In this document: piece after piece, positions 25,155-33,731 of the stretch | Position numbering within the stretch: the first letter of the stretch is position 1 | Layout of the letters: each line of letters starts with the position of its first letter | Source: Candidatus Aminicenantes bacterium UBA6228 | Lineage (GTDB): Bacteria > Acidobacteriota > Aminicenantia > Aminicenantales > Saccharicenantaceae | DNA length: 64,000 bases | Direction of reading: 5' to 3' | Assembly (NCBI GenBank): GCA_002441005.1 | Contig: DJWO01000014.1 | Coordinates: 186,001 to 250,000 of the forward strand | Position numbers and translations under genes: made by a program | Notes under the pieces: model-generated | Told to the model about the DNA's origin: nothing | Seen by the model: the letters and a program-made list of their open reading frames with translations, nothing else | Databases searched by the model: none

Positions 25155-26921
25155 ATGGAAAAGAAAAAACTATTCAAATTAGCTCTGATTGATTTTTTTA
25201 TCCTGTTTTTGATCGTTTCGTTGAGCCCGGCCAGGGCCGGAAAAAAGCCGCCGGTTAATAAGAGCGCGGCTATCTGGTCTGAAGCCTCAGGTGAGCCACA
25301 GGCCACTGGCTCATCAAAAGGAGCACCGAAGGCCTCAACTCTGCCTCCAAATGCTCCCCTGACGGTAGCTGAAAGCAGCCAGTACACGGCTACTTCATAT
25401 CATGCCGAAGTTGTATCCTTTATTAATGAGCTGCAGAAGCTCAGTCCTAATCTGGTAGTTGAAAACATTGGGACCTCGACTGAAGGCCGGTCAATCCCGA
25501 TGTTAATCATCAGTAATCCTCCGGTTTATTCTCCACTCTTTGCCCGCCATTTGAATAAAACCGTTATTTACATTCAGGCCAACATTCATGCTGGAGAAGT
25601 CGAAGGAAAGGAGGCTTCGCTGATGCTGGCCAGGGAACTGGTGCTCAACCCTGCGCATCCTTACCTCCAGAACCTGGTTATCCTGATTGTTCCAGACCTC
25701 AACCCCGATGGAAATGATAAGATCAACCCTAAAAACCGGCCCCAGCAACCCGGTCCTGAAAAAGGCGTGGGGGTCAGGCCTAACGGCCAGAATCTTGACC
25801 TCAACCGCGATGCCATTAAGCTCGAAAGCCCGGAGATGAGAGCGGTGGTCAGCCAGATTATCAACCGCTGGGATCCAGCCTTAGTTCTTGACCTCCACAC
25901 GACCGACGGCGCCTACCACGAAGAAACGGTGACTTACTCCTGGCCGGTCAATCCCAATATTGACCCTGAACTTCTGGCCTATCAACGTGACGTTATGCTG
26001 CCAGCCATTGTCAAAAACTTGAAAGAAAAATATGGCACTTTAGCTGCTCCTTATGGAATGTTTCGCGACTGGCGGGATCCAGCCAAGGGCTGGGAGACCT
26101 TTGAACCCCAGCCGAGGTATTTCACCAACTATGCCGGACTAAGAAACCGCCTGTCGATTCTCGATGAAAACTATGTTCATGCCGATTATAAGACCAGAGT
26201 TATCAGCTGTTTTAATTTTCTGAAAGCCATTCTTGATTATACTTCGGTCAAAGCAGCGGACATTCAGAAACTGGTTGAAGCAGCCGACCGCCGGACAATT
26301 GCGGCCGGACTTAATCCTGCTGGCCAGACTTTTGCCGTGGAATTTGATCTTCAGCCGCTGCCCAGGCCCATCACCATTCAGGCTTATGAACTGGAAGTAA
26401 CAGAGCGCCCTGGCGGCGGATTCCCTCAGATCAAGCCAACTGACCGGAAAAAGCCGGTAACCATTCCTTATTATGCTAACTATGTACCCAAAAGGATGGT
26501 TAACCTCCCCTATGGTTATCTGATCAGTGCACCGGACCCTACCCTGATCGACATTCTCCTGAAGCATGGCCTGCTGGTGGAGCAACTGACTGCCAGTCTA
26601 ACTCTGGAAGTTGAGGTCTTCAAGCCAAAAGAAATCAAGGCTTCAGACCGGCCTTTTCAAGGGCACCGGCTGGAACAGATCAAGGGGGAATATAAGAAAG
26701 AAGCCAGAACCTTCCCGGCCGGTTCACTTTTTATCCCCTGCGCTCAGCCGCTCGGCTCTCTGGCCGCTTATCTTCTTGAGCCTGAAAGTGACGATGGCCT
26801 GGCAGTCTGGAACTTTTTTGACCGCTATCTTTACCCGGAATGGCAGAGAAACTTCGCCGATTTTCCAGTTTACCGCCTGCTCGAACCGGTCAACCTTGAG
26901 GCTCTAAGAATTAAAAACTAA
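25155..26921 (+). CDS. M14-family zinc carboxypeptidase, exported
   Basis: The 588-residue protein has a signal peptide (about 1-28) and a low-complexity linker (35-70), then the M14 domain. Zinc ligands H145 and E148 lie in NIHAGEVEG and H248 in VLDLHTTDGAYHEE. DLNPDGND and GQNLDLNRDAIKLESPE are typical of the family. Residues after about 370 form an extra beta-rich C-terminal region. It probably trims peptides in the periplasm. It is one of several exported peptidases in the window, which fits a peptide-using lifestyle. Confidence 0.9.
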   Translation: MEKKKLFKLALIDFFILFLIVSLSPARAGKKPPVNKSAAIWSEASGEPQATGSSKGAPKASTLPPNAPLTVAESSQYTATSYHAEVVSFINELQKLSPNLVVENIGTSTEGRSIPMLIISNPPVYSPLFARHLNKTVIYIQANIHAGEVEGKEASLMLARELVLNPAHPYLQNLVILIVPDLNPDGNDKINPKNRPQQPGPEKGVGVRPNGQNLDLNRDAIKLESPEMRAVVSQIINRWDPALVLDLHTTDGAYHEETVTYSWPVNPNIDPELLAYQRDVMLPAIVKNLKEKYGTLAAPYGMFRDWRDPAKGWETFEPQPRYFTNYAGLRNRLSILDENYVHADYKTRVISCFNFLKAILDYTSVKAADIQKLVEAADRRTIAAGLNPAGQTFAVEFDLQPLPRPITIQAYELEVTERPGGGFPQIKPTDRKKPVTIPYYANYVPKRMVNLPYGYLISAPDPTLIDILLKHGLLVEQLTASLTLEVEVFKPKEIKASDRPFQGHRLEQIKGEYKKEARTFPAGSLFIPCAQPLGSLAAYLLEPESDDGLAVWNFFDRYLYPEWQRNFADFPVYRLLEPVNLEALRIKN

Positions 26922-27044
26922 CCGGGTGATCATAGAATCAATAATTAGAAATCAGGAAAGATTCCAAAATAAAATATACCAATAGCTTTTAAGAAATTGA
27001 GGCTTGATTCAGTAAATCAAATCAGGCAGGAATTTTTTCTTCTA

Positions 27045-28004
27045 TCAGTTCTTTCTGGTCTTACCGGCTTTGACTTTGACTTTGACGGCCGGAGCTTTTT
27101 TGACCTGGCTGGTTCTGGCGGCGGGGGCCGGAGCAGGTCTTTTTTTCTCAGCTTCTATTTTTTCTTTTTCGCTCTTTTCTTTAGCGACTGCTTTTTCTTT
27201 TTCCTTTTTTCCCGGTGAAACTAAATATTTGCCGCAGTTTTCACAGATATAAATATCGTTACTCTCGTCAATGGCCGAAGCCATCTGGGTTGAAACACTC
27301 ATATTGCAGCTCTGGCAAACACCATCTATGATTTCTGAGACAGCATAGCCATAGCGGTCCATCAACAGGTCAAATCTGGCTAACAATGACTGATCAAGTT
27401 CCTCTCTGATCAGAGCCCGGTGCTTCTGGAGTTCTTCCTGTCTGGCTTCTGGCGCCCGCCTGATTTTAAGCTCTATGTCCTGGAGTTTTTTCAACAGGCT
27501 GGCCCGGTTAACAATTCTATCTTCATAGGGAAAAGCTAAAGGAATCTGAGACAGAACGTTGTAAAGCTCGTTTTTATCCCGGGCGCTGAACAGCCGGTCG
27601 CGGTTATCGGGCTTAATGAGAAAACTGGCCAATCCGGAAAATAGATGATTAAAAAGACCGGGGAGGGTGGGATTCCAAACAACCAGAATTATAAGGTGAA
27701 CTGGCCGGCCATCAGGAGCAGAAAAATCTATCCCTTCGGCCGACCGGCCAACAGCTACCGCCATTTGGCTTTCGGTATCGACCCGGGCATGGGGTACAGC
27801 TAAACCATGCCCCAGGGCGGTTGGTTCGAGGTTTTCGCGATCAACAATCCTGGTCAGAGTCAGGTTTCGATTGCTGATCAGTTTTTGCTTGACCAGGCTG
27901 TCCAGAAGCTCTTCAACCGCTTCCAGTTTTTCATGGCTTTTTAGCTCAAAGATAACTTGAGAGGGCTTGAGAAACTCACCGAAAGAAGCTTCTTTTAAGT
28001 TCAT
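27045..28004 (-). CDS. PTS EIIA (fructose/nitrogen type) fused to a zinc ribbon
   Basis: Of 319 residues, 1-155 are a PTS EIIA type 2 domain with the phosphorylated histidine H72 in LGHGLAVPHARVD. Residues 165-220 form a coiled coil. Residues 228-262 are a C4 zinc ribbon (C230, C233, C254, C257; the YICENCGKYL ending) like that of CT398/DUF164 proteins. A Lys/Ala/Pro-rich tail follows. No PTS EIIB or EIIC is nearby, so a regulatory role like PtsN is likely. The fusion is unusual and suggests a nucleic-acid or protein target for the phosphorylation signal. Confidence 0.82.
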   Translation of the reverse strand: MNLKEASFGEFLKPSQVIFELKSHEKLEAVEELLDSLVKQKLISNRNLTLTRIVDRENLEPTALGHGLAVPHARVDTESQMAVAVGRSAEGIDFSAPDGRPVHLIILVVWNPTLPGLFNHLFSGLASFLIKPDNRDRLFSARDKNELYNVLSQIPLAFPYEDRIVNRASLLKKLQDIELKIRRAPEARQEELQKHRALIREELDQSLLARFDLLMDRYGYAVSEIIDGVCQSCNMSVSTQMASAIDESNDIYICENCGKYLVSPGKKEKEKAVAKEKSEKEKIEAEKKRPAPAPAARTSQVKKAPAVKVKVKAGKTRKN

Positions 28005-28087
28005 GGTCAGCTATTTTTTTATTTTAACACAAAATTTGATTTTTGCAACTTAAGAACTGAATCAGAATAATAATTTTTTCCGGTTGT

Positions 28088-29767
28088 CTATTGATTCTGA
28101 ACTGGCTGGCCGCTGGCGGCTTCGGGTCTTTGAAAAGGGCTCTCGGGCTTGAAGGCAGGCAGGCTTTTAGTTTCTGCTAAAAGTTCAACTATTTCTCTGG
28201 CCCAGCGGGTTAGCTGGACGGCCCCGCTCAGGTCCCAGTCAGGTTGAACCTCATCTGTCACCTGATGATAATATTTTTTCTGATATTCTTCCGATTTCCT
28301 GACTATCAAGCCTTTATCCTTTCCCCGGGAGGCCAGTCCCTCATGCAGCCAGACAGCTGGAAGGCCATGGCGGCTAAAACTCAGCTGATCCGAGCGAAAG
28401 AAAAAGCCGTAGTTTCCTCCCTGCTCGGGCCCGTAGCTGTAGCCAAGATTCTCTGCTGCCCGCCGGCAGATATCATCCAGGTCAGAATATTTAGCCCCGA
28501 TGGCATAAACGTCTTCAGTTTCCCCCCAGACATTGACCATCTCCAGATTAATAGCAGCCAGAACAGAGGAATTTGGAACAGGCAGATGAGAAGCCAGGTA
28601 ATCTGAGCCCAGAAGACCCTGTTCCTCAGCCGTCACCCCGGCAAAAACCAGGTTGACCGGCAGATGCTCTTTAAGTTGAGAATAGTAGCCAGCCAGGGCC
28701 AGAAGGCAGGCGGTGGCTGAACAATTATCAACCGCCCCATTGTAAATCTGATCTCCTTGAAGATTGGGATCCAGGCCAAGATGGTCATAATGAGCGGAAA
28801 AGATGACGTACCGGTCCCGGCCTTCCGGTTTGGCCGCCGGCAGCCAGCCGGCCACATTTTCCGCCCCAATCTGACGGAAGACAGGCTGTTGCCTGATCTT
28901 GACTTTAATCCCGAGCGGCCGAGGCTGGAAATCAGAAGTTTCTGCCTGTTGCCGGAGGGTCTTCAGGTCCATTCCGGCCACCGTCACCATTTTTGTGGCC
29001 AGAGTTTCAGTTACCCAGCCTTCAAAAGACAGGGTTCTGATTTTTTCGGGCAGGAAAAAAGATTCTTTGGCCCAGGAATTTCTGACCACACTCCAGCCGT
29101 AGGTCGCCCCTTTATTATCATGAATAATCAGAACACCGGCTGCTCCAAGCTCTGTTGCTTTTTCAAATTTGTAGGTCCAGCGGCCGTAGTAGGTCAGTTC
29201 TTCACCATCAAATATCCCGCCCTGGTAATTACCCGGCTCATTGATTTCAACCAGCAGAACTTTCCCTTTTAAATCTGCTCCCTTGATATCATCCCAGTTC
29301 CGCTCCGGGGCTTGAATCAGGTAGCCGCCATAAACCACTTCCGCTTCAACTTCTGGCGGGCAATCTTCTCTTTCGGATCTGACCACAAAGTCCTCAAGAA
29401 GAACTGGTGACGGCAACTCTGGCCTGGAGCTTTTCCCGGCCGGGATGAACTCGAGGGTTGCTTTAAAATCTGGCTGAAGGCCGGTTAAAATGAACTTCTG
29501 TCGGTAGCTGCCGCTAAAAAAAGGCCGGAGCCCGAATTGCTTGAAATAATTTTCCTGATAATTAGCGGCCAGCTCAATTCCCCGGCTCCCCAGCCCGCGT
29601 CCTTCGTAAGCATCGTCAGAAAGAAATTTGATATGCGACAAAAGCTCTTCTGGAGTTATTTCAGCTAAACGGTTTTCAGACCGGCAACCGGATAATAATA
29701 CCAGCAGGACCAGGAGCAGGATTTCCGGCTTGAATCTCTGGCGGGATAATGACTTCGTCTCAGACAT
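28088..29767 (-). CDS. M28-family aminopeptidase lipoprotein with PA domain
   Basis: The 559-residue protein has a lipobox LLSGC with C28. A PA-type insert (about 120-260) contains KGKVLLVEINEPGNY and GAAGVLIIHDNKGAT. The M28 catalytic domain follows, with metal and catalytic residues in FSAHYDHLGL, NGAVDNCSATACL and AGVTAEEQGLLGS, and a final WLHEG. It is predicted to be a membrane-anchored exopeptidase in the periplasm. It is on the same strand as, and just downstream of, the pyrophosphatase gene. Confidence 0.9.
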   Translation of the reverse strand: MSETKSLSRQRFKPEILLLVLLVLLSGCRSENRLAEITPEELLSHIKFLSDDAYEGRGLGSRGIELAANYQENYFKQFGLRPFFSGSYRQKFILTGLQPDFKATLEFIPAGKSSRPELPSPVLLEDFVVRSEREDCPPEVEAEVVYGGYLIQAPERNWDDIKGADLKGKVLLVEINEPGNYQGGIFDGEELTYYGRWTYKFEKATELGAAGVLIIHDNKGATYGWSVVRNSWAKESFFLPEKIRTLSFEGWVTETLATKMVTVAGMDLKTLRQQAETSDFQPRPLGIKVKIRQQPVFRQIGAENVAGWLPAAKPEGRDRYVIFSAHYDHLGLDPNLQGDQIYNGAVDNCSATACLLALAGYYSQLKEHLPVNLVFAGVTAEEQGLLGSDYLASHLPVPNSSVLAAINLEMVNVWGETEDVYAIGAKYSDLDDICRRAAENLGYSYGPEQGGNYGFFFRSDQLSFSRHGLPAVWLHEGLASRGKDKGLIVRKSEEYQKKYYHQVTDEVQPDWDLSGAVQLTRWAREIVELLAETKSLPAFKPESPFQRPEAASGQPVQNQ

Positions 29768-29912
29768 GGTTTGGCTCGCCTTCTAAAACCGCCTCCACTC
29801 CAAACAAACCGCCGGTTTTTTTTACCTGAGATTCAATTCTCAGCTAAACAGCTTCGCCGCTTTCAGCCGTCACCGGCAGGCTTTTTATCTTTTAATCTGC
29901 CTTTAGCTATCT

Positions 29913-32099
29913 TTACTTAATCAGCGAGAAGGTCACAGTCAGACCGGCCACCACAATTGAGACCATGCTCATTAATTTGATCAAAATATTGAGGCTTGGT
30001 CCGGAAGTATCTTTAAAAGGATCGCCGACGGTATCACCGACCACGGCCGCTTTGTGAGCTGGAGAACCCTTGCCGCCCAGATTCCCATCCTCAATAAATT
30101 TTTTGGCATTATCCCAGGCGCCACCGGCATCGGCCATGAAAATAGCCAGAACAAAACCGGTGGAGGTCGCTCCAATAAGCAGGCCCATGACTCCGGCCAC
30201 TCCCAGGAGAAGACCGGTAGCTACCGGAACAATGATAGCCAGGAGCGAAGGAACCATCATAGCTTTCTGGGCTCCTTTTGTCGAAATGGCCACGCAGCGG
30301 GCATAATCTGGTTCAGCCGTGCCTTCCCAGACGCCGGGAATTTCTTTAAACTGTCGCCTGACCTCATCCACCATGCTGCCGGCCGCTTTTCCCACGGCCA
30401 TCATGGTCAGACCGCAAAAGACAAAGGCCATCATCGCCCCGATAAACATCCCGACCAGAACAATGGGATTCATCAGATTAACCCGGAAATATTGCATGAA
30501 ATCAAGAAAACCAGCCCTGGCCGTCTCCACCACTGTTCCGTCCATCATTTGAATGGTAGTCTGCCCGATCCGGATCAGTCCGATTTTTATCTCTTCAACA
30601 TAAGAGGCCAGCAGAGCCAGCGCAGTAAGAGCTGCTGAGCCGATGGCAAAGCCTTTGCCAGTGGCGGCAGTCGTATTGCCGAGAGCATCCAGAGCATCAG
30701 TCCGTTGCCTGACTTCAACTTCCAGGTTCGACATCTGGGCATTGCCTCCCGCATTGTCAGCAATTGGCCCATAGGCATCAGTGGCAAGAGTAATTCCAAG
30801 AGTGGAAAGCATGCCAACCGCCGCTATACCTATACCATAAAGTCCGTGGCCTACATCCAGAAAATTAAAGTTGGCGGCAAAAAGATAAGCCAGGACTGTG
30901 CCGGTCGCCACCGAAATGATCGGCAACCAGGTTGAAAGCATAGCCGTGCCAATCCCGGTGATGATAACCGTAGCCGCCCCGGTCTGGGCACTGTTAGCTA
31001 TTCGCTTGGTTGGCTTATAAGAATGAGAAGTATAATATTCAGTTGATTTGCCGATGATGATGCCGGAGAGCAAACCGGCCACCACCGCCAGCCAGTTGCC
31101 CACCGACAAGCCTAAGGAACGAATAATTAAGTAAGAAATGATACCAATGAGAACAGCACTGGTATTAATTCCACGGCCGAGTGAGCTGAGCAAATCCTTC
31201 TGACTGGCTTTTTCACCGGTTCTAACCATAAAAATGCCAAGGATGGAAAGAATGGTGCCGATGCCGGCAATGGCCATAGGAGCAATCACAGCTTTAAGCT
31301 GCATATCTCCCTGCCCCAGGAAGGCAGAAGCACCGAGAGCGGCTGTAGCCAGAATTGACCCGGCGTAGGATTCATAAAGATCAGCTCCCATGCCAGCCAC
31401 ATCTCCGACATTGTCGCCGACATTGTCAGCGATGACGGCCGGATTTCTGGGATCATCTTCTGGAATATTGGACTCAACTTTCCCGACGAGATCAGCTCCG
31501 ACATCAGCTCCCTTGGTAAAAATCCCGCCGCCGACCCTGGCAAATAAAGCCTGAGTCGAAGCGCCCATGCCAAAGGTCAGCATGGTAGTGGTAATGATGA
31601 TCAGGCTATTTTCATCGGTCAGGGGATAAAAATGCTTTAAAATCAAAAACCACAAAGAGATATCAAGGAGAGCCAGCCCAACCACGGTCAGGCCCATGAC
31701 GGCTCCGCTTCTGAAAGCGATTCTAAGAGCCCCGTTAAGTGAACTGCGGGCGGCATTGGCTGTCCGGCTGGAGGCGTAAGTGGCCGTTTTCATTCCGAGA
31801 TAGCCAGACAGAGCCGAGAAGAAACCGCCAGTTAGAAAAGCGACGGGAACCCACTTATTTTGAACCTTGAGGACAAAGGCCAAAAAGCCAAGAAGGACTA
31901 TCAGGCAAGCAAAGACGATGGCTACCACAGTATATTGCTGCTTTAAATAAGCCATCGCCCCTTTCCTGACATAGGAGGCAATTTGAGCCATCCTGTCTGT
32001 GCCTTCGCTTTTCTTCTTCATTTCATGGTAGAAAAGCCAGGCAAAAAACAAAGCCAAAACCGAACCCAGCGGTGCCAGCCAAAATATTGGATGCAACAT
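29913..32099 (-). CDS. hppA: Membrane-bound ion-translocating pyrophosphatase, K+-dependent type
   Basis: The 728-residue protein has about 16 membrane helices. The catalytic loop GADVGADLVGKVE and IPEDDPRNPAVIADNVGDNVGDVAGMGADLYESY is intact (from about residue 195). The motif GNTTAATGKG has Ala where K+-independent enzymes have Lys, pointing to the K+-dependent class. It hydrolyses PPi and pumps H+ or Na+ across the inner membrane; the ion cannot be assigned by eye. Such pumps save energy in anaerobes. Confidence 0.96.
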   Translation of the reverse strand: MLHPIFWLAPLGSVLALFFAWLFYHEMKKKSEGTDRMAQIASYVRKGAMAYLKQQYTVVAIVFACLIVLLGFLAFVLKVQNKWVPVAFLTGGFFSALSGYLGMKTATYASSRTANAARSSLNGALRIAFRSGAVMGLTVVGLALLDISLWFLILKHFYPLTDENSLIIITTTMLTFGMGASTQALFARVGGGIFTKGADVGADLVGKVESNIPEDDPRNPAVIADNVGDNVGDVAGMGADLYESYAGSILATAALGASAFLGQGDMQLKAVIAPMAIAGIGTILSILGIFMVRTGEKASQKDLLSSLGRGINTSAVLIGIISYLIIRSLGLSVGNWLAVVAGLLSGIIIGKSTEYYTSHSYKPTKRIANSAQTGAATVIITGIGTAMLSTWLPIISVATGTVLAYLFAANFNFLDVGHGLYGIGIAAVGMLSTLGITLATDAYGPIADNAGGNAQMSNLEVEVRQRTDALDALGNTTAATGKGFAIGSAALTALALLASYVEEIKIGLIRIGQTTIQMMDGTVVETARAGFLDFMQYFRVNLMNPIVLVGMFIGAMMAFVFCGLTMMAVGKAAGSMVDEVRRQFKEIPGVWEGTAEPDYARCVAISTKGAQKAMMVPSLLAIIVPVATGLLLGVAGVMGLLIGATSTGFVLAIFMADAGGAWDNAKKFIEDGNLGGKGSPAHKAAVVGDTVGDPFKDTSGPSLNILIKLMSMVSIVVAGLTVTFSLIK

Positions 32100-32245
32100 A
32101 CCTTTTACCTCCTGCCCGAACCTCCGGCCGTTCTGAAACTAAACCTTATGTTTCTCTGATAAACAGGCTCAGATTTAAGCCAAAAAATTTACCACAAAAG
32201 GCTAATCCTGTCAAAAGCCGCCTGGTCCCGGCCTTTTAATTATTA

Positions 32246-32274
32246 TTGATAAGAAAACACCGGCATGATACGAT
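32246..32274 (+). promoter_or_regulatory. Promoter of the DUF72 gene
   Basis: TTGATA (32246-32251), 17 bp, TACGAT (32269-32274), with the ribosome site AAGG and ATG close behind at 32288. The short leader is a weakness. Confidence 0.4.
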
Positions 32275-32287
32275 TTAATAAGGAAAA

Positions 32288-33013
32288 ATGAAACTCTGGA
32301 TCGGGACTTCGGGCTGGAGTTACTCAGACTGGGCGGGTAATTTTTACCCGGCCGGGCTGAAATCAACTGACTGGCTTGAGTATTACTCCCGGCAATTCAA
32401 GACAGTCGAAATCAATATGACTTTTTATCGCTCGCCCCGGGTCGAGATGATTCACAACTGGGTAGAAAAAACTCCGGACGATTTTCGCTTCAGTCTGAAA
32501 GCCAGCCGGCAGATAACCCACCTTAAAAAGCTTCAAAAAGTTGAGCATGATCTGGAACATCTGGCTTTTCTGACCAAACAGTTAAAAGGGAAAGCTGGCT
32601 GCCTGCTTTATCAGTTGCCTCCATCCCTTGCCAAAGATCTTGAGCTTCTCACTTCTTTTCTTGAGGCTTTGCCCTCCGGTTTCTGCCAGGTGATTGAATT
32701 CAGGCATGAAAGCTGGTTTTCACCTGAGGTTTATGACCTTCTCTCCCGCTATCAGGTGACACTGTGCCTTGCTTCCTCCGGGCGTCTTAAGCCTGAAATT
32801 GTGGTGACCTCCAATCTGGCCTATTTCCGTTTCCACGGGCTAACCGGCGGTTATCGCTATCGCTATTCAGATGAGGAGCTCGGAAAATGGGCCGAAATTA
32901 TAAACTCTTTGAAGGTGGAAGAAGCCTACATTTATTTTAATAATGACTACCGGGCTCAGGCAGTTTTTAATGCTTTGAAATTAAGGGAATTGCTTTCGGC
33001 CGGCCAGAGCTAA
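32288..33013 (+). CDS. DUF72 family protein
   Basis: The 241-residue protein has the conserved DUF72 start LWIGTSGWSYSDWAGNFYP, the barrel strands YSRQFKTVEINMTFY and FSLKASRQITH, VIEFRHESWF, and the C-terminal YIYFNNDYRAQAVFNA. It is a TIM-barrel-like family of unknown biochemical role, widespread in bacteria and archaea. It is a single gene before the DUF6305-like gene; the 110-bp gap and a separate ribosome site suggest loose linkage at most. Confidence 0.9.
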   Translation: MKLWIGTSGWSYSDWAGNFYPAGLKSTDWLEYYSRQFKTVEINMTFYRSPRVEMIHNWVEKTPDDFRFSLKASRQITHLKKLQKVEHDLEHLAFLTKQLKGKAGCLLYQLPPSLAKDLELLTSFLEALPSGFCQVIEFRHESWFSPEVYDLLSRYQVTLCLASSGRLKPEIVVTSNLAYFRFHGLTGGYRYRYSDEELGKWAEIINSLKVEEAYIYFNNDYRAQAVFNALKLRELLSAGQS

Positions 33014-33123
33014 GGGTCAGCCGTTCGGCCGTTTGATTTTATTATCCAGAAAATCTAAACTATGAACGAATGATCAAATTAAGGCCTTTCCTTAATCATC
33101 TTGAAAAAACAGGAGAAACAAGG

Positions 33124-33723
33124 ATGAAAAAAGTCTCGGCTTTAATAGTTTTTTCCCTGATTTTACTTGTACCGGCTTCAGCCCTTCTGGCCCAGCCGAA
33201 GCCACTGGCTAACCCGCCGGTTTTATTGACCTCCTGCGGTCAAAGCCCGGGCCCGGCGATTATCAAAGTCGTCCTGCAAAAATTAAATATTGAGTTAGAA
33301 CTCAATCCCTTAGCCACGGCTGCCAACCTGCAACAAAAAAAAGCTGCAGGCCAGCCCTACGGCTCGGTCATTGTGGTCATGGGTGCCAGTCTGAAAGGCA
33401 TGGGAGCGGCCGGGATTTCGATTGAAGATGAAATCAAAAGAATATCGCAGCTAATTCAGGAAGCCAGAGAAGAAGGCGTAACCGTCGTCGGGGCTCACGT
33501 CGAAGGTATGAAAAGAAGGTCGCAGGGAGCTTCGGCCGGTGATACCACTGATGAGCAGAGTATTGATGCCGTGGCCCCCAACAGTCAGCTCCTGCTGATT
33601 AATAAAGACGGCAACAGCGACGGCCGGTTTACCGCTATTGCTCAGGCCAAAAACATTCCGCTCATTGAAGTTGAAAAAAATGTCGATCTGATTAAAGAGC
33701 TGGCCCGTATTTACGGCCGCTGA
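33124..33723 (+). CDS. Exported DUF6305-like protein
   Basis: The 199-residue form starting at MKKVSALIVFSLILL has a clear signal peptide (to about 23, LLAQ) and AGGAG before the ATG. An in-frame ATG 18 codons earlier lacks these and is rejected. The mature part has a Rossmann-like alternation (PPVLLTSCGQSPGPAIIKVV, YGSVIVVMGASLKGMG, VTVVGAHVEGMKRRSQG, SQLLLINKDGN). It resembles DUF6305, a family seen near pgs-type and transporter genes. The function is unknown; periplasmic ligand binding is a guess. Confidence 0.6.
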   Translation: MKKVSALIVFSLILLVPASALLAQPKPLANPPVLLTSCGQSPGPAIIKVVLQKLNIELELNPLATAANLQQKKAAGQPYGSVIVVMGASLKGMGAAGISIEDEIKRISQLIQEAREEGVTVVGAHVEGMKRRSQGASAGDTTDEQSIDAVAPNSQLLLINKDGNSDGRFTAIAQAKNIPLIEVEKNVDLIKELARIYGR

Positions 33724-33731
33724 TCAGCCAT

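Noticed and set aside
33070..33123. Longer start for the DUF6305-like protein
   Set aside because: The downstream ATG has AGGAG and begins a clean signal peptide; the extension would bury it.
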